Part shown: positions 1 through 10,915 of the stretch, piece by piece | Numbering within the stretch: position 1 is the first letter of the stretch | How the letters are laid out: each line of letters begins with the position of its first letter | Origin: Corythucha ciliata | Lineage: Eukaryota; Arthropoda; Insecta; Hemiptera; Tingidae | Direction of reading: 5' to 3' | Assembly: GCA_038030265.1 (NCBI GenBank) | Contig: CM075937.1 | Location: 22,134,001-22,198,000 of the forward strand | Length of the DNA stretch: 64,000 bases | Position numbers and translations under genes: made by a program | The notes under the pieces: model-generated | The model's database searches: none | The model's input: only the letters and a program-made list of their open reading frames with translations | What the model was told of the DNA's origin: nothing

Positions 1-886
1 AGCGGCAGTTTTCGCTATAGTTGGTGCCGGAAGGGGGCAATTCATTAAAACGCCGGTGGAGGAGACGAGTTCACCGAGTTGAAGATTTTCAGCAAAGAGA
101 AATAAAGTGGCCTCTCCCTCTTATTCCATTTGCAAGCTGTCCAACTACACGCCTTTTTCCTCCCCTTCACTAATTAAGGCGAAGAAAAAAACTGACTGAA
201 GAATAAAATAATAGATACCGAGGCAAGGAAATAGGCAGGCAATGCCCCTCTTTCCCTTTCCATTAAAGATTTTTTCTTCCTTTACAATAAATGAATCTCA
301 CCCACCAAGGGTGATAACAGTAAAATTTAAGTGTTGCTGTTGGAATACAATAGTACTATTGCCTAAAAATGGCGAATAGAATAGAAAGGGTGGTTTTATG
401 GTCGACATTAACGAGTTTGAAACGGGAGTTTGCGGTAATGGTAAGATGAGGGCTTACAGACGATTCTTGTAACTTTAACAAAGTTTTTTTTTCTATATTA
501 TTGTTATTAAAATTGCCTCCCTATCTTATCAAACATTCATGACTTTTAGCAGTGTGCTTTTTCCCCCTCTAAAACAACTTTTGAAACAGTTCGCCTGCAT
601 TAAGAGTTTCAAGCGAACGATTTGCGTCCTCAGGGTAAGGAAGTTCACTGTTCAAGTCCAAAAGGCACACTGTATTTAGCGTTAAATATTAGTTTCCCAC
701 AAAGTGGGATCTGTAATTGCAGCAGATGATCGGCTGTTTTCACGGTCCCAGCACACAGGTGACAACGGTGTTGCAATTATCTGTAACGTATTAATGATTT
801 CGTTTACTGTGAATGCTAAGAAATGAATGATACCATATGGATCAATTATTATGGACTGACGAGTGGTGATAGTATATACTGAAAGA
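1..886. other. AT-rich sequence without a recognisable gene
   Basis: Short open frames only, no splice-bounded coding block and no repeat that I can match elsewhere in the window. Confidence 0.6.
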
Positions 887-1009
887 GTTTTCTACTTGCA
901 TAAAATTCCTCTTTGAAGCCGAGCATTCCCACCCGTCTTCTCATATGGTAACGGAAAGGACGGGTGGAAGTGCTCGGCTCCAGAGCGGAATTTTATGCAA
1001 ATAGAAAAC
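887..1009. repeat. Short palindromic MITE-like element (123 bp)
   Basis: The first ~50 bases (from gttttctacttgcataaaat) return as reverse complement in the last ~50 bases (ending attttatgcaaatagaaaac), leaving a loop of about 20 bases. Arms differ by only a few bases. This is the form of a miniature inverted-repeat element. No transposase is encoded, and I did not find a second copy or a clear target duplication. Confidence 0.65.
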
Positions 1010-1226
1010 GCCATGACAAATATGTTTATGAAAGATGTTGTCTCCACTCGTGTTTATTTTATTTTACAACCAGAACCGGTTTTCTGCCTACTTTGAAATC
1101 GGACGAAGTGTTCTGCACTCAAAAGCTTTTTTAAGGTATGACCGCATGTTATAATTATTTGCTTATTTATTTATTGTTATTGTTATTAATTGATCTCCTC
1201 TAGTCAATGCCAATCCTAGACTTCCT

Positions 1227-2243
1227 TTTAGTGCATTTCATTCAAAAAATGCACTATTGGTCTCGCCCTGATGGTCGCACATATGGGTTGTGATACTTTT
1301 TTTTCACGTTTCAGAACCCCTAGAACACGAATCCGAGGTCGGTTCGATTTGCTATATATTTATATATATTTATGGCCCTTTTTTGTTAGCACGATCACGG
1401 TCGCAATTTTTGACTTAGGGCAACCAAATTTGGTCTAAAAATCAATAGCGTGAATATCTCGGACGAGTTCGTGATCCAGATGAATCGGTCCACGGGAACG
1501 GTGTAAAAGAGGGGTTTGAATTAGTTGAAAATTCGCTACCGCACGGCTGTTGCTGCAATTGCCCCCAAAATTGACTCGAGTAATGAAAAATGAACGCGCT
1601 TTCGTATGAGACCCTAGTGAACCAAATCCGTTGATATGGCAGGGGAGTTCTCGGCGGAGGGGAGCTATTAAATTAACGCTATGCCTTACTGGACCACCCA
1701 ATTACCAAAAAATTTCATTGACATTGTATTTTGAGCCGTCTATTTTATTTTATTTGCCTACAGCCTAATAAATCTTGAGTAAAAAATTCCGAGGTGGGCC
1801 AAAAAAGGAGGAACAAAAAAAAAAAAATTAAATGAAAAAAGTTTTGTTCCGACAGCAGCCTGTCGGGAGAAGTGCATTTCATTCATGCGACAATCGAGTC
1901 AAACCTCATAAGTTAGAACGATATCAATCAATTATGAATGACATTTAGGCCGTGGTATAGAAAGTCAAAATCATAAAATAGTGTTTCTTTTTACCGCAGG
2001 CTCCTTTTTTGGCACCTACTGAGGAGGAATAAAATGATGAAAATGAAAAATGAAACAGAGTCGGTTTGGTTGCCTATACGATATGGGAAGGCGGACTCTT
2101 GTTAGAGGAGTTATTTGCAATTAAAATCTTTATTCCGGCCTAAATTTCATTCATAATTGATTGATATCGTTCTAACTTATGAGGTTTGACTCGATTGTCG
2201 CATGAATGAAATGCACTTCTCCCGACAGGCTGCTGTCGGAACA
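1227..2243 (+). mobile_element. Helitron/Helentron-like non-autonomous element, plus-oriented copy
   Basis: The 5' tip reads TTTTAGTGCATTTCATTC followed by a small hairpin. The 3' tip carries the inverse motif GAATGAAATGCACT and then a GC-rich stem-loop (CCGACAGgctgCTGTCGG). Short asymmetric terminal inverted repeats with a 3' hairpin outside the right repeat are the hallmark of Helentron/HINE (DINE-1-like) elements. The same tips bound the elements at 5188-6665 and 16545-18905. There is no Rep or helicase coding sequence. The short open frame at 1435-1701 is conserved only because the DNA is repeated in the inverted copy. Confidence 0.6.
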
Positions 2244-2945
2244 AAACTTTTTTCAGATTACGTTAATTTTCAGATCAGTTACATTAGGTTAAATGGTATG
2301 TCACAATTTCACCATTGCGGAGTGCCTGGGTTCGAATCCGAAACAATTTTTTTTTTAATTTTTTTTTTGTTCCTCCCTTTTTGGCCCACCTCGGAATTTT
2401 TTACTCAAGATTTACTAGGCTGTAGGCAAATAAAATAAAGGAGACGGCTCAAAATACAATGTCAATGAAATTTTTTGGTAATTGGGTTGTCCAGTAAGGC
2501 AAAGCGTTAATTTAATAGCTCCCCTCCGCCGAGAACTCCCCTGCCATATCAACGGATTTGGTTCACTAGGGTCTCATACGAAAGCGCGTTCATTTTTCAT
2601 TACTCGAGTCAATTTTGGGGGCAATTGCAGCAACAGCCGTGCGGTAGCGAATTTTCAACTAATTCAAACCCCTCTTTTACACCGTTCCCGTGGACCGATT
2701 CATCTGGATCACGAACTCGTCCGAGATATTCACGCTATTGATTTTTAGACCAAATTTGGTTGCCCTAAGTCAAAAATTGCGACCGTGATCGTGCTAACAA
2801 AAAAGGGCCATAAATACATAGCAAATCGAACCGACCTCGGATTCGTGTTCTAGGGGTTCTGAAACGTGAAAAAAAGTATCACAACCCATATGTGCGACCA
2901 TCAGGGCGAGACCAATAGTGCATTTTTTGAATGAAATGCACTAAA
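1846..2945 (-). mobile_element. Helitron/Helentron-like element, inverted copy overlapping the first
   Basis: On the minus strand the same 5' tip starts at 2945 and the 3' hairpin tip lies at about 1846-1863. This copy therefore shares the segment 1846-2243 with the plus-oriented copy, and that shared segment has a 3' hairpin at each end. Together they give a head-to-head palindrome with outward-facing 5' tips. The shared centre (about 1965-2110) is not itself palindromic. Confidence 0.55.
2284..2340 (+). repeat. tRNA-like A/B-box segment inside the Helitron-like cluster
   Basis: TAGGTTAAATGG (2285-2296) resembles a pol III A box. GGTTCGAATCC (2329-2339) is a good B box, with spacing of ~33 bases as in tRNA genes. 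The T-arm and anticodon arm do not fold well (the T stem is mispaired), so this is not a functional tRNA gene. It is more like a decayed tRNA-derived SINE head. An inverted copy lies at 2961-3015. Confidence 0.45.
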
Positions 2946-2960
2946 AAAAAAAAATGTTTT

Positions 2961-3015
2961 GGATTCGAACCCAGGCACTCCGCAATGGTGAAATTGTGAC
3001 ATACCATTTAACCTA
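2961..3015 (-). repeat. Inverted copy of the tRNA-like A/B-box segment
   Basis: Reverse complement of the plus-strand segment near 2285-2339, with B box at 2961-2971 and A box at 3004-3015 on the minus strand. It is joined directly to the 3056-3454 element end, exactly as the first copy is joined to 1846-2243. Confidence 0.45.
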
Positions 3016-3055
3016 ATGTAACTGATCTGAAAATTAACGTAATCTGAAAAAAGTT

Positions 3056-3454
3056 TTGTTCCGACAGCAGCCTGTCGGGAGAAGTGCATTTCATTCATGC
3101 GACAATCGAGTCAAACCTCATAAGTTAGAACGATATCAATCAATTATGAATGAAATTTAGGCCGGAATAAAGATTTTAATTGCAAATAATTCCTCTAACA
3201 AGAGTCCGCCTTCCCATATCGTATAGGCAACCAAACCGACTCTGTTTCATTTTTCATTTTCATCATTTTATTTCCCCTCAGTAGGTGCCAAAAAAGGAGC
3301 CTGCGGTAAAAAGAAACACGATTTTATGATTTTGACTTTCTATACCACGGCCTAAATGTCATTCATAATTGATTGATATCGTTCTAACTTATGAGGTTTG
3401 ACTCGATTGTCGCATGAATGAAATGCACTTCTCCCGACAGGCTGCTGTCGGAAC
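3056..3454. mobile_element. Third Helitron-like end segment inserted next to gag
   Basis: This ~400 bp block is the reverse complement of 1846-2243, with ~100 bp outer arms that each end in the CCGACAG/CTGTCGG hairpin. Its right edge falls inside the open reading frame of a retrotransposon gag gene on the minus strand. After the hairpin the sequence passes at once into gag-derived DNA, so the element end marks the breakpoint. Confidence 0.65.
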
Positions 3455-3938
3455 TTTTGTTTTCTTTTTTCTTTGATTTTTTATCACTGTTAAGAAAGGC
3501 ATCCCATTTTGTCCAAGCTTTACAGTTCAGGCGAAACCAGTGTAAAGGGGTACCCGAGAATACGGAATCAATTTCGCCCAAAACGTCCGCATCGGGGAGG
3601 GAACACCGTTTTCTTTTTTCCCGCAAATTGACTAAAAAATTATAAGGACACTCATTGGGTCCATTCGAAAAAGAAAGGTTCCATGCCTGAATAATTCGGT
3701 ATGGGGGGTCCGACAATACACTCTGCACTTTAATGACCGGTGGGGTAGCCGGTTGTACAGGGGGAGGGGGAGGGGTACAAGCCATCGCTTTTTCTCGGAA
3801 AATTCGTCTAGCCTCCGTTCGCAATTGATCAAGAGTGACTTCTTCACTAGTGGCTCTAAACCCAATGCTATTGAGTACACCTAACAGTGACTGTTTATCT
3901 AGAGTCTGTATCCATGACGTTGGGCATTCTGTAGACAT
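3455..3938 (-). pseudogene. LTR-retrotransposon Gag, 3'-truncated by an insertion
   Basis: A 161-codon open frame starts at the ATG at 3936-3938, about 300 bases downstream of the primer-binding site. That is where gag begins in Ty3/gypsy-type elements. Residues ~85-150 have the arthropod retrotransposon gag pattern (NFLVNLREKRKRCSLPDADVL, then FSGTPLHWFRLNCK). A proline run lies at ~56-60. Gag would form the particle that packages the element RNA. The frame is cut at 3455 by the Helitron-like end and runs into foreign sequence. No protease, RT or integrase follows on the far side of the insertion cluster, so the element is a remnant. Family assignment is from motif recall; clade is not certain. 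Confidence 0.7.
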
Positions 3939-4245
3939 CTTATACTATAAGATATAACACAAAAATGAGAAATAGCATACAAAAAAAAAAAAAAAAAAAA
4001 AAGAAGAAGGGAGGGGTGAGAAATATATACCTTAATAAGAGAACGAGCTTAAAAAGAAATAATTGTCAGCTGGCGGGATAGCGGGAGTGGGCGTTTATCT
4101 TTAAAGTGTGAAATAAGGAAGACCACGTTAAACCTCTAAAATAAAATAATGTCTCGGGCAAAAATCACCTAATAATGGTAAAAAGCAAAATAATTATCCT
4201 CACCGATAATAAAAAGAAATACCTAAAAAAAAAAATCCTTCCTGG
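3939..4245 (-). other. Leader between primer-binding site and gag
   Basis: Untranslated leader of the minus-strand LTR element. It contains a 20-base A run near 3981-4002 (plus strand) and no other signal that I can name. Confidence 0.5.
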
Positions 4246-4263
4246 GCCCCACGTTGGGCGCCA
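4246..4263 (-). promoter_or_regulatory. Retrotransposon primer-binding site
   Basis: On the minus strand the sequence TGGCGCCCAACGTGGGGC begins four bases after the LTR terminus. It starts with TGG, the complement of the tRNA CCA tail, and has the standard length of 18 bases. It primes minus-strand DNA synthesis. The priming tRNA is not identified here. Confidence 0.8.
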
Positions 4264-4267
4264 AATT

Positions 4268-5128
4268 TGTAAGGCTCCTCGTGCCTTTATTATTATTTAT
4301 TTATTGTTCTGGTGCGGTTGTGAGTGCTCGGGGTTCGGCTACGGCCAGTATAAGGAAGACGACAAAAAAAAAAAAAAAACTAATTAGAAAAGGAGGAACA
4401 GTATATGTATAATGTGGAGGAACAAAAATAAATAAAAAGATATCCTACCCTAACGGGGGGGGGGGAGAGAAATAATACACGAGTCTTCTTATAAACAAAG
4501 AGGGGGGGGGGGTAAAAGAAAACATTCAGCGGTACTTATCGCTAGGGCGAGGGGAACTTAAACTAAAGTAACCAAAATAATAATAAAAAAAAACGAATCT
4601 TAAGGTTCTTAGCCTTGGCGAGCAGACCCGGATAACCAAATCACAAAGTAAGGGAAAGGCGATACTTGCAGTAGGTGGCAAAGAAATGACGGAAACGGGG
4701 ATGACGATATGTCGAGGCTTGACGTCTTTCCGAGAACGACGAATGATTCACGTACTTTCGGTAGGTACATACACAGTGCCTGGTGGACCCCATAAAGAAA
4801 ATTAAGGGCATATCCGTCAAAAAGGATCAAAATAACAATGAAAAAGAAATTGTATTATCTTACCCCGAAGGGCACGACACGAGCACCCGGAAAAATAATT
4901 TGTGTCGAACAGCCACACTTCTTTCGGTCCCAGAAGAATTTGAAATGATATTTTTTTTTTTTCGTCGAAGAATGGAAAAGAAAAAAGAAAAGAAACACAC
5001 AAAACCACTATTGAGCTCAATTTCGAAAAAGGCAACGGTACTCCCTCGCGCTACGGAAGCCAAGGCGATATTGGAACAGGAGCCGGAGGGTGCGGTTACG
5101 CCCTATAGAAGTTAGTGTACGGGGTACA
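4268..5128 (-). repeat. 5' long terminal repeat (~861 bp) of the gag-bearing element
   Basis: Read on the minus strand the segment starts TGTACCCCGTACACTAAC and ends GGAGCCTTACA, giving the usual TG...CA termini. Its inner end abuts the primer-binding site. It would supply promoter and polyadenylation signals for the element. The other LTR is not in the window, so boundaries rest on the PBS and terminal motifs only. Purine-rich runs and G tracts (near 4455 and 4502) lie inside. Confidence 0.7.
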
Positions 5129-5187
5129 AACTCCACTTTCTTTCTTCTCTATACCCTTCCTATGATCACTATTAATTATGATGATTA

Positions 5188-6665
5188 TTAGTGCATTTCA
5201 TTCTGAAAATGCACTATTGGTCTCGTCGTGATGGTGGCAAACATGGGTCATGTCATGTTTTTTTCACGTTTCAGAACCTCTAGAACACGAATTCAGTGGT
5301 CTCCGGAATTCATATGTATATATATCTCTATATATTTCTATATATATATATATATATATTTATAATATTATGGCCGTTTCCTTGTTAGCACGATAACTCT
5401 CGTAGAAGTTAATTTAGCGGAACGCGCTTTGGCACAAAAATCAGTAGTCATAAGACACCGGTCGGTATTGCATTTGGGCCAAATCGGTCTAGGTGGAGGG
5501 GGGGAAAATCGGGCTTGAAGTCGTGAAAAAATCACTAAAAATCACCAATTGATTCTAGAAGCATCATATTCGGTACGTATACTCCATGTTAGACTAGCCT
5601 TTGATTCCCATTTTAATTTTTTGAAAAAGTCAAAGGGGAGGGGGTGGTGCCCCCGGGGTGGAAGTAAGTGTGTGGTCTTGTTAGCACGAAAACTCTCGTA
5701 GAAATTAATTTAGCAGAACGTGCATTATCTAAAAAATCAGTAGTCATAAGATCCCGGTCGGTATTGCATTTGGGCCAAATCGGTCAAGGTGGAGGGGGGA
5801 AAATAGGGGTTGAAATGGTAAAAAAATCACCAAAAATCACCAGTTGATTCTAGAAGCATGATATTCGGTACGTATACTCCATGTTAGACTAGCCTTTGAT
5901 TCCCATTTTATTTTTTTGAAAAAGTCGAGGGGGAGGGGGTGGTGCCCCCGGGGTGGAAGTAAGTGTGTGGTCTTGTTAGCACGATAACTCTCGTAGAAAT
6001 TAATTTAGCGGAACGCGCTTATCTAAAAAAATCAGTAGTCATAAGACACCGGTCGGTATTGCATTTGGGCCAAATCGGTCAAGGTGGTGGGGGGAAAAAT
6101 ACGGCTTGAAATGATCAAAAAATCACTACAAGTCACCAGTTGATTCTAGAAGCATCATATTCAGTACGTATACTCCATGTTAAAGTAGCCTTTGATTCCA
6201 ATTTTAATTTTTTGAAAAAGTCGAGGGGGAGGGGGAGATGTCCCCGGGGTGGAAGTAAGTGTGAGGCCTTGTTAGCACGATAACTCTCGTAGAAATTAAT
6301 TTAGCGGAACGCGCTTTGGCACAAAAATCAGTAGTCATAAGGCCCCGGTCGGTATTGCATTTGGGCCAAATCGGTCAAGGTGGAGGGGGGAAAATAGGGG
6401 TTGAAATGGTAAAAAAATCACAACAAATCACCAGTTGATTCCAGAAGCATTATATTCGGTATGATGATTCCATTTTGAAACAGCCTTTGATTCCCATTAA
6501 GTTCAGCTTAAACAAACCCGGCAGCAAACAGTACGAGGGAGGGTCAAACATTAACGAAACAGATGATGGTCTCAACATTACCATCTCTGGGACGGCTTAG
6601 GGTATCCGAATACAAAATGAAATGCACTCTTTCCGACCGCCAGCTGCCGGAGCGAAATTTTTATT
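5188..6665 (+). mobile_element. HINE/DINE-1-like non-autonomous Helitron with internal tandem array (copy 1)
   Basis: The 5' end (TTAGTGCATTTCATTC) forms a 9 bp hairpin with AAATGCACT. The 3' end has the matching inverse AATGAAATGCACT followed by the hairpin CCGACCGccaGCTGCCGG at 6633-6650. Between them lie a TA-rich stretch (5313-5370), four 296 bp repeats, and a unique tail. A central tandem array between asymmetric terminal repeats is the described HINE/DINE-1 architecture. No protein is encoded. The flanks are consistent with insertion into a T-rich site, but no empty site is available. Confidence 0.65.
5381..6505 (+). repeat. 296 bp tandem repeat, about 3.8 units
   Basis: Units begin CTTGTTAGCACGATAACTCT near 5381, 5677, 5972 and 6268, a constant spacing of 295-296 bases. 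Units are highly similar and share a G-rich segment (ggaggggg) and the block GTCATAAGACACCGGTCGG. The last unit is incomplete and ends in ttgattcccatt. Confidence 0.9.
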
Positions 6666-6744
6666 CTTATTTAATGGCGAGAGGAGGCGGTAGAACAAAC
6701 ACACTGTACAGGAAAACCGGGTCTCCGGTTACAACTTTGCAAGT

Positions 6745-7290
6745 TTGAACGACATAATAGCCAGTTACATGGTCATAATTGACGGTCTTGTAGGACGAAA
6801 TTGTAAGTTTTCTTTTTTAAATGAAATTTACAATTTAAAGGAATAACTTGACAGAACTATGCCAAAATCGACAGTATTATGGTGTTCAACTTTCAGTTCC
6901 CAGAATGACATTGACAGTTTCTAGAACAAAATTGAATGTTATTATGGCAAAACTCGCATGGTTTTCAAGACAAAATCGATATTTACATAGGACAAAATTG
7001 AAAGTTTTCAGGACGAAATTTTCAGTTGATAGAACGATATTGGCAGTTTCTGGACAACATTGATAGTTTTATGGGACATAATTGACAGTTACCGTGACGA
7101 AGCTATAATGGTTTTGAATGATAATATTGAAATTGCCAGGAATGAATTCGAAGTTTATAGAATAAAATTAATAGTTTCTAGGACGAATTGTCCGTTTTTA
7201 GGACCGAATTTACTGTTTTGAACGACAAAATTGACAGTTTATGGAAGAAATTGGCATTTTACAGGACGAAAATGACAGTTTCCGGGACAG
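6745..7290. repeat. Degenerate ~30 bp minisatellite (gacaaaattgacagttt type)
   Basis: Roughly 15-18 units of the pattern g-a-c-(a/g)-aaattgacagttt-(c/t)-(a/t)-gg spaced about 30 bases apart and heavily mutated. No coding potential is preserved across units. Confidence 0.75.
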
Positions 7291-10200
7291 CTGACGGGCC
7301 CCCCTGAATTGCAAACAAAAGTAAATATTAGTGAATTTGCAATTTTGGGTTCTTTGGGCGAAATTACATGTTTCGTTGCTGAATATCCAAGTAATTGACA
7401 GTTTCGGGTCTTTCAAGCCAAATTCCAAGTTCAGAGCATCATATTTTAGCAAAATTTCAAGTTTTGGACCTTTTCCCGTGGCGGCGGACCCCACAGGTTA
7501 GCCGGCTCCAACCATGCGTGGAAGATGACGATTAACCCAGGAAATTGTATGTTCTATGGCCATGTTTTCAAAATACATGCTACCACAAAAAAAAATCAAT
7601 TTACAGTGACATAACTGCCTAATTAGTTAGGTTTTGAGACTGAAATACCGACAATTTCGAATCAGTCAACCGAAATTCCGCTTACATTAATGGCCCTTGG
7701 GATGTTTTAACACCGACGAGAAAACTGACAGTGGGCCGATGCCCTTTCTTGTTGTCGACTTTCAACAAGATAGAATAAACAAAACACCAACATGGAAGGA
7801 CTCATAATAACGTGCGACACATCTATAGTCATACAGCTTCTGGAAAGCTTGCCGCTCACACTATGCCATTGTAAAACAACCGCGTTCCAGCGCCATCTCA
7901 TTCCAATGCGGTCGACCATCCGTACCTTTTCACTCATGAAAAATAAAAGGAAAATGGAGACAACTGTGAAAGCTGAAAAGGAGGACTCAAAAGACGCATA
8001 ATACACGTTAGCACAAAGGTTTACACAGTCGAAAAGGACTCTCCCCTCCCCGACCCCACACTCACACGAAGCAAGCCACCATCCAACGACTCCTAAGAAT
8101 TGAAAACAGTCCCATTTGCATCTCCTAATAAGAGGAACCTTTTCCCTCCTTTTCTTCTCATTTATACTTCTTGGTTTGCGGGGTGGTGGAAAAGTCGCGA
8201 ATAGGTTGTGTTTGCTGTAGTGGTGAAGGGGAGAGCGCAAGGCCTTAATGACGCTACCCGCACTCCCGCGCACGTTGAAAAGGGACCCATCCCTCTCCGT
8301 TTTTCTTTCACGGCAATGAGAGCGTGACTCGAGAATGAGAGACGGTAACGGTGTTGCCAGGAGGGTGGTGGATGTGTCTGGTTTGAGTGCTGTGGATGGA
8401 ACGGAGGGGGGTTGAGCCCTTATGAATTTAAATTACCCCATTGTTTATACTGTGCCTGGAAGCGCCCTTCGTCTTTCTTGTTTTATCCCTCCTCCATCCT
8501 CTTGTCATTACTGAGCATGTTTTGGGCTATATTATGAAACTTCTTAGCTCATATAAAAGAAAATGTTAAGATGGCAAAAACTAAGATTTTTTTTTCTCAA
8601 GTACTGAAAGTTTTGTGGCAGTTCATTTGCAAAAAAAAGAAGTTTTGGGCAATGTTCTATTAATTTTTATTAAGCTTCTTATAGAAAACTGTATTAATTA
8701 ATTGAATCAATTGAAACTTTTTTTATAAAAAAAATTAAAACTTCATGGTCCTCGTTTAATTAAAGATTAAATTCAGCTTCATCTTCGAGAACTTATTTGC
8801 ATACTATTTAACTCTTTATAAACATTTTGTTATTAACAGCAAAAAGTTCTCTAGAAAATGCCCTCTTTGAATAATTCAACGTTGCCCCCTCCCCTTTTTT
8901 TAAAAGTTGAAAACCAACCCCTTAAAGCCTGAACTGAACTCGAATAAAATGAACATGAGACGGCAATGAGGGTGCCTAGGTTGGAAGGGTCGTCTAATAC
9001 TTGTGAGGTGGTATTGCCGGTTCTTAGCACGAGGAATACAATATTCATGTATGGCGCATACAGCCCTATACCCCGCCTCCCCCACCACAACCACCAACAC
9101 CACTTACCATCCACGTGGTGGGCTGATCTGGAGTCTGCTTAACTAGATCAGGAAGTCAGGAAAGAGGTTTACGAGATATTCTTATGAGATCTGGTGAAGG
9201 GGGCGAGGTGAGAGGGTGTGAGACTTTGGCCCAACTGGATCCAACTGGTGCATTGTTTGCTAACAAAGCACGAATTATCGAAGGTGAATGAAAGGGACGA
9301 GGGGGGGGGGTCGTGTGACACGAGTGGTTGAGATTGAAACACGTTATGATTCACGCCATGGTGTTGTTGAGAGCGATAATTTTCATGGAACATCTCTGAT
9401 TAGACTTGACTTCATTCTGAAAAACGTAAACACGAGAAACAAGCTGATAGGAACGGGGTGATGAATTGAGAAAAATTGTTTTTAATGGCTCTGACACGGT
9501 GATCCATTACATTTTTCATCTCACCTTCTAAAACAAATGGTCACTTCTCAGGCCCTTTTCGGTTGTTCTAGAAGCTGGGAGCAAAATTTAACTTCTTGTT
9601 CCCTTCAACACAACTTTACTAGAATAGACATTATTTTTTCTAAATCACAACAGAAGAAAAGAGGGGATGAAGTGACGAGGGGAAACTACAAGTCAAAAGC
9701 TCTGTGATTTATAGCGTCGGCCCTGTGGTGGTATGTGGGGAGGAAGGAAGATACTGGAAAGAAAAAGAAGAAAAAAAGGTAGGAGGTAGTTTTCCGATGC
9801 CCTGCGCCTGTTTCCGTCAGATATTGCCCTGAGACAATGACGTATGACGTCACGGTTGACCGGAAAAAGCTCACTACTCTCTCTCACCCGGTGCTCGGAC
9901 TTTAGAAGAAGAGAATGTTGTTGATGGCGGTCGATGGAGATGATGGTTAGAATGCTTGGTGCGCGTTGGGTGGTGGGGTGGGGGGACTGGACCGCAGAGC
10001 TATTTGTCAACTGTGGAGGCATTAGTGTCCAACTCTACGTCTTCAATCTCTTCCAATTCCACGGCGTGTCCTTCTATACTCCACTGGTGTGACACTTAAA
10101 AAGGGTCGAGTGAAAGGAAAAACCGGAGGGGAACTTCAACATGATGATCGTAGTTCCTATTCGAGAACGTTTCCGTTTATCTTTTTCTTATTTATACCGT

Positions 10201-10599
10201 CTCACGCCCAGCACTCGACGAAGTGTGCATGTTCTAACAAGCTCGTTTGCAAACATACGGGCGAGCAGTGCGCCATTCTCGCATGGGAGGGCATCGTTTG
10301 AAGTGTTTTGACAGAGAGAATAAAACATGTTGCAATCTTCCCCGGCACTAAAAAGAAATCTTTACGCTTCAGAGGTATAAATGTGTGAGAAACATTGACG
10401 GATTTTCGGTCAATACGAAGGCTAGTTATCAGATTTCAGCTACACACCCGTTTCCGATTGTGAATCTAAATGTTGGGCCCAAAAATTCATATTTTATAAA
10501 CTATACATGTCTTATCTGCTTCAGCTCGGCAAAATAACCGATAAAACGTACTTTTAAAAATGAGAAAAGTCTAGTTAAAACAAAGAAAAAATGTGAATG
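7291..10599. other. Unique-looking DNA, no supported gene
   Basis: Several open frames exist (the longest on the minus strand near 7707-8273), but none has family resemblance, phased splice joins, or codon bias distinct from the flanks. A 10-base G run lies near 9301. Part of a large intron or intergenic DNA. Confidence 0.5.
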
Positions 10600-10705
10600 G
10601 CGAACTTGTGCATTTTTCAAGCACTGGTGTTTCTTGAAGAGAGCTCTTCAACAAGTCTATTGGTCACACTAAACATTGAAATCAATCAAGGGTTTTTTAA
10701 AAGCG
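10600..10705 (+). repeat. Dispersed repeat, copy A
   Basis: About 105 bases (gcatttttcaagcactgg to caatcaaggg) reappear at 22165-22280 with moderate divergence. Shared blocks include CTCTTC(A/C)ACAAGTCTATTG and CACACTAAACATTGAAAT. No structural hallmarks. Confidence 0.6.
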
Positions 10706-10719
10706 AATCATACGTGTGA

Positions 10720-10915
10720 ATTGGTGCTTTTCTTTTTCAAATTTTAACGCAGTCTCGTCAAAAACAACAGATTAGCACTTTTCAAAATTTTAGCTCTTTT
10801 TCCTTATTTCAGTCACCTTAAATTAGACTTTTTTCTCAATTTCAGCTGTGAATGGGCAGTTTTCTCAGTTTTAGCCGTGCAGTGACAACGTAAAATTGCC
10901 ATTTTTTCTGTGAAA
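10720..10915. repeat. ~28 bp degenerate minisatellite (ctcaattttagccgtgaatta type)
   Basis: Units such as TTTTCTCAATTTCAGCTGTGAA and TTTTCTCAGTTTTAGCCGTG. This is the reverse-complement orientation of the family seen at 22800-23420 and 60640-61700. Confidence 0.65.

Larger units (their letters stand above)
1227..2945. repeat. Large inverted repeat, ~600 bp arms
   Basis: Bases 1227-1840 match the reverse complement of 2345-2945 with few differences (for example a longer TA tract near 1355 in the left arm). The arms flank the 1846-2340 segment. Near identity over 600 bases indicates recent duplication or ongoing gene conversion. Confidence 0.85.

Noticed and set aside
1435..2748. Pair of nearly identical 88-codon frames (1435-1701 minus, 2482-2748 plus)
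   Set aside because: They are the two arms of the inverted repeat. DNA identity explains the protein identity, and there is no start context or domain.
4783..5115. 110-codon plus-strand frame
   Set aside because: Lies wholly in the LTR of the minus-strand retroelement and is Lys/Glu-rich from A-rich DNA.
7707..8273. 188-codon minus-strand open frame
   Set aside because: Low-complexity, no domain resemblance, no splice context, and overlapping frames on the other strand are equally open. Treated as chance.
9838..9858. CRE-like TGACGTCA near 9846
   Set aside because: A single 8-mer with no neighbouring gene start; not enough to call a promoter.
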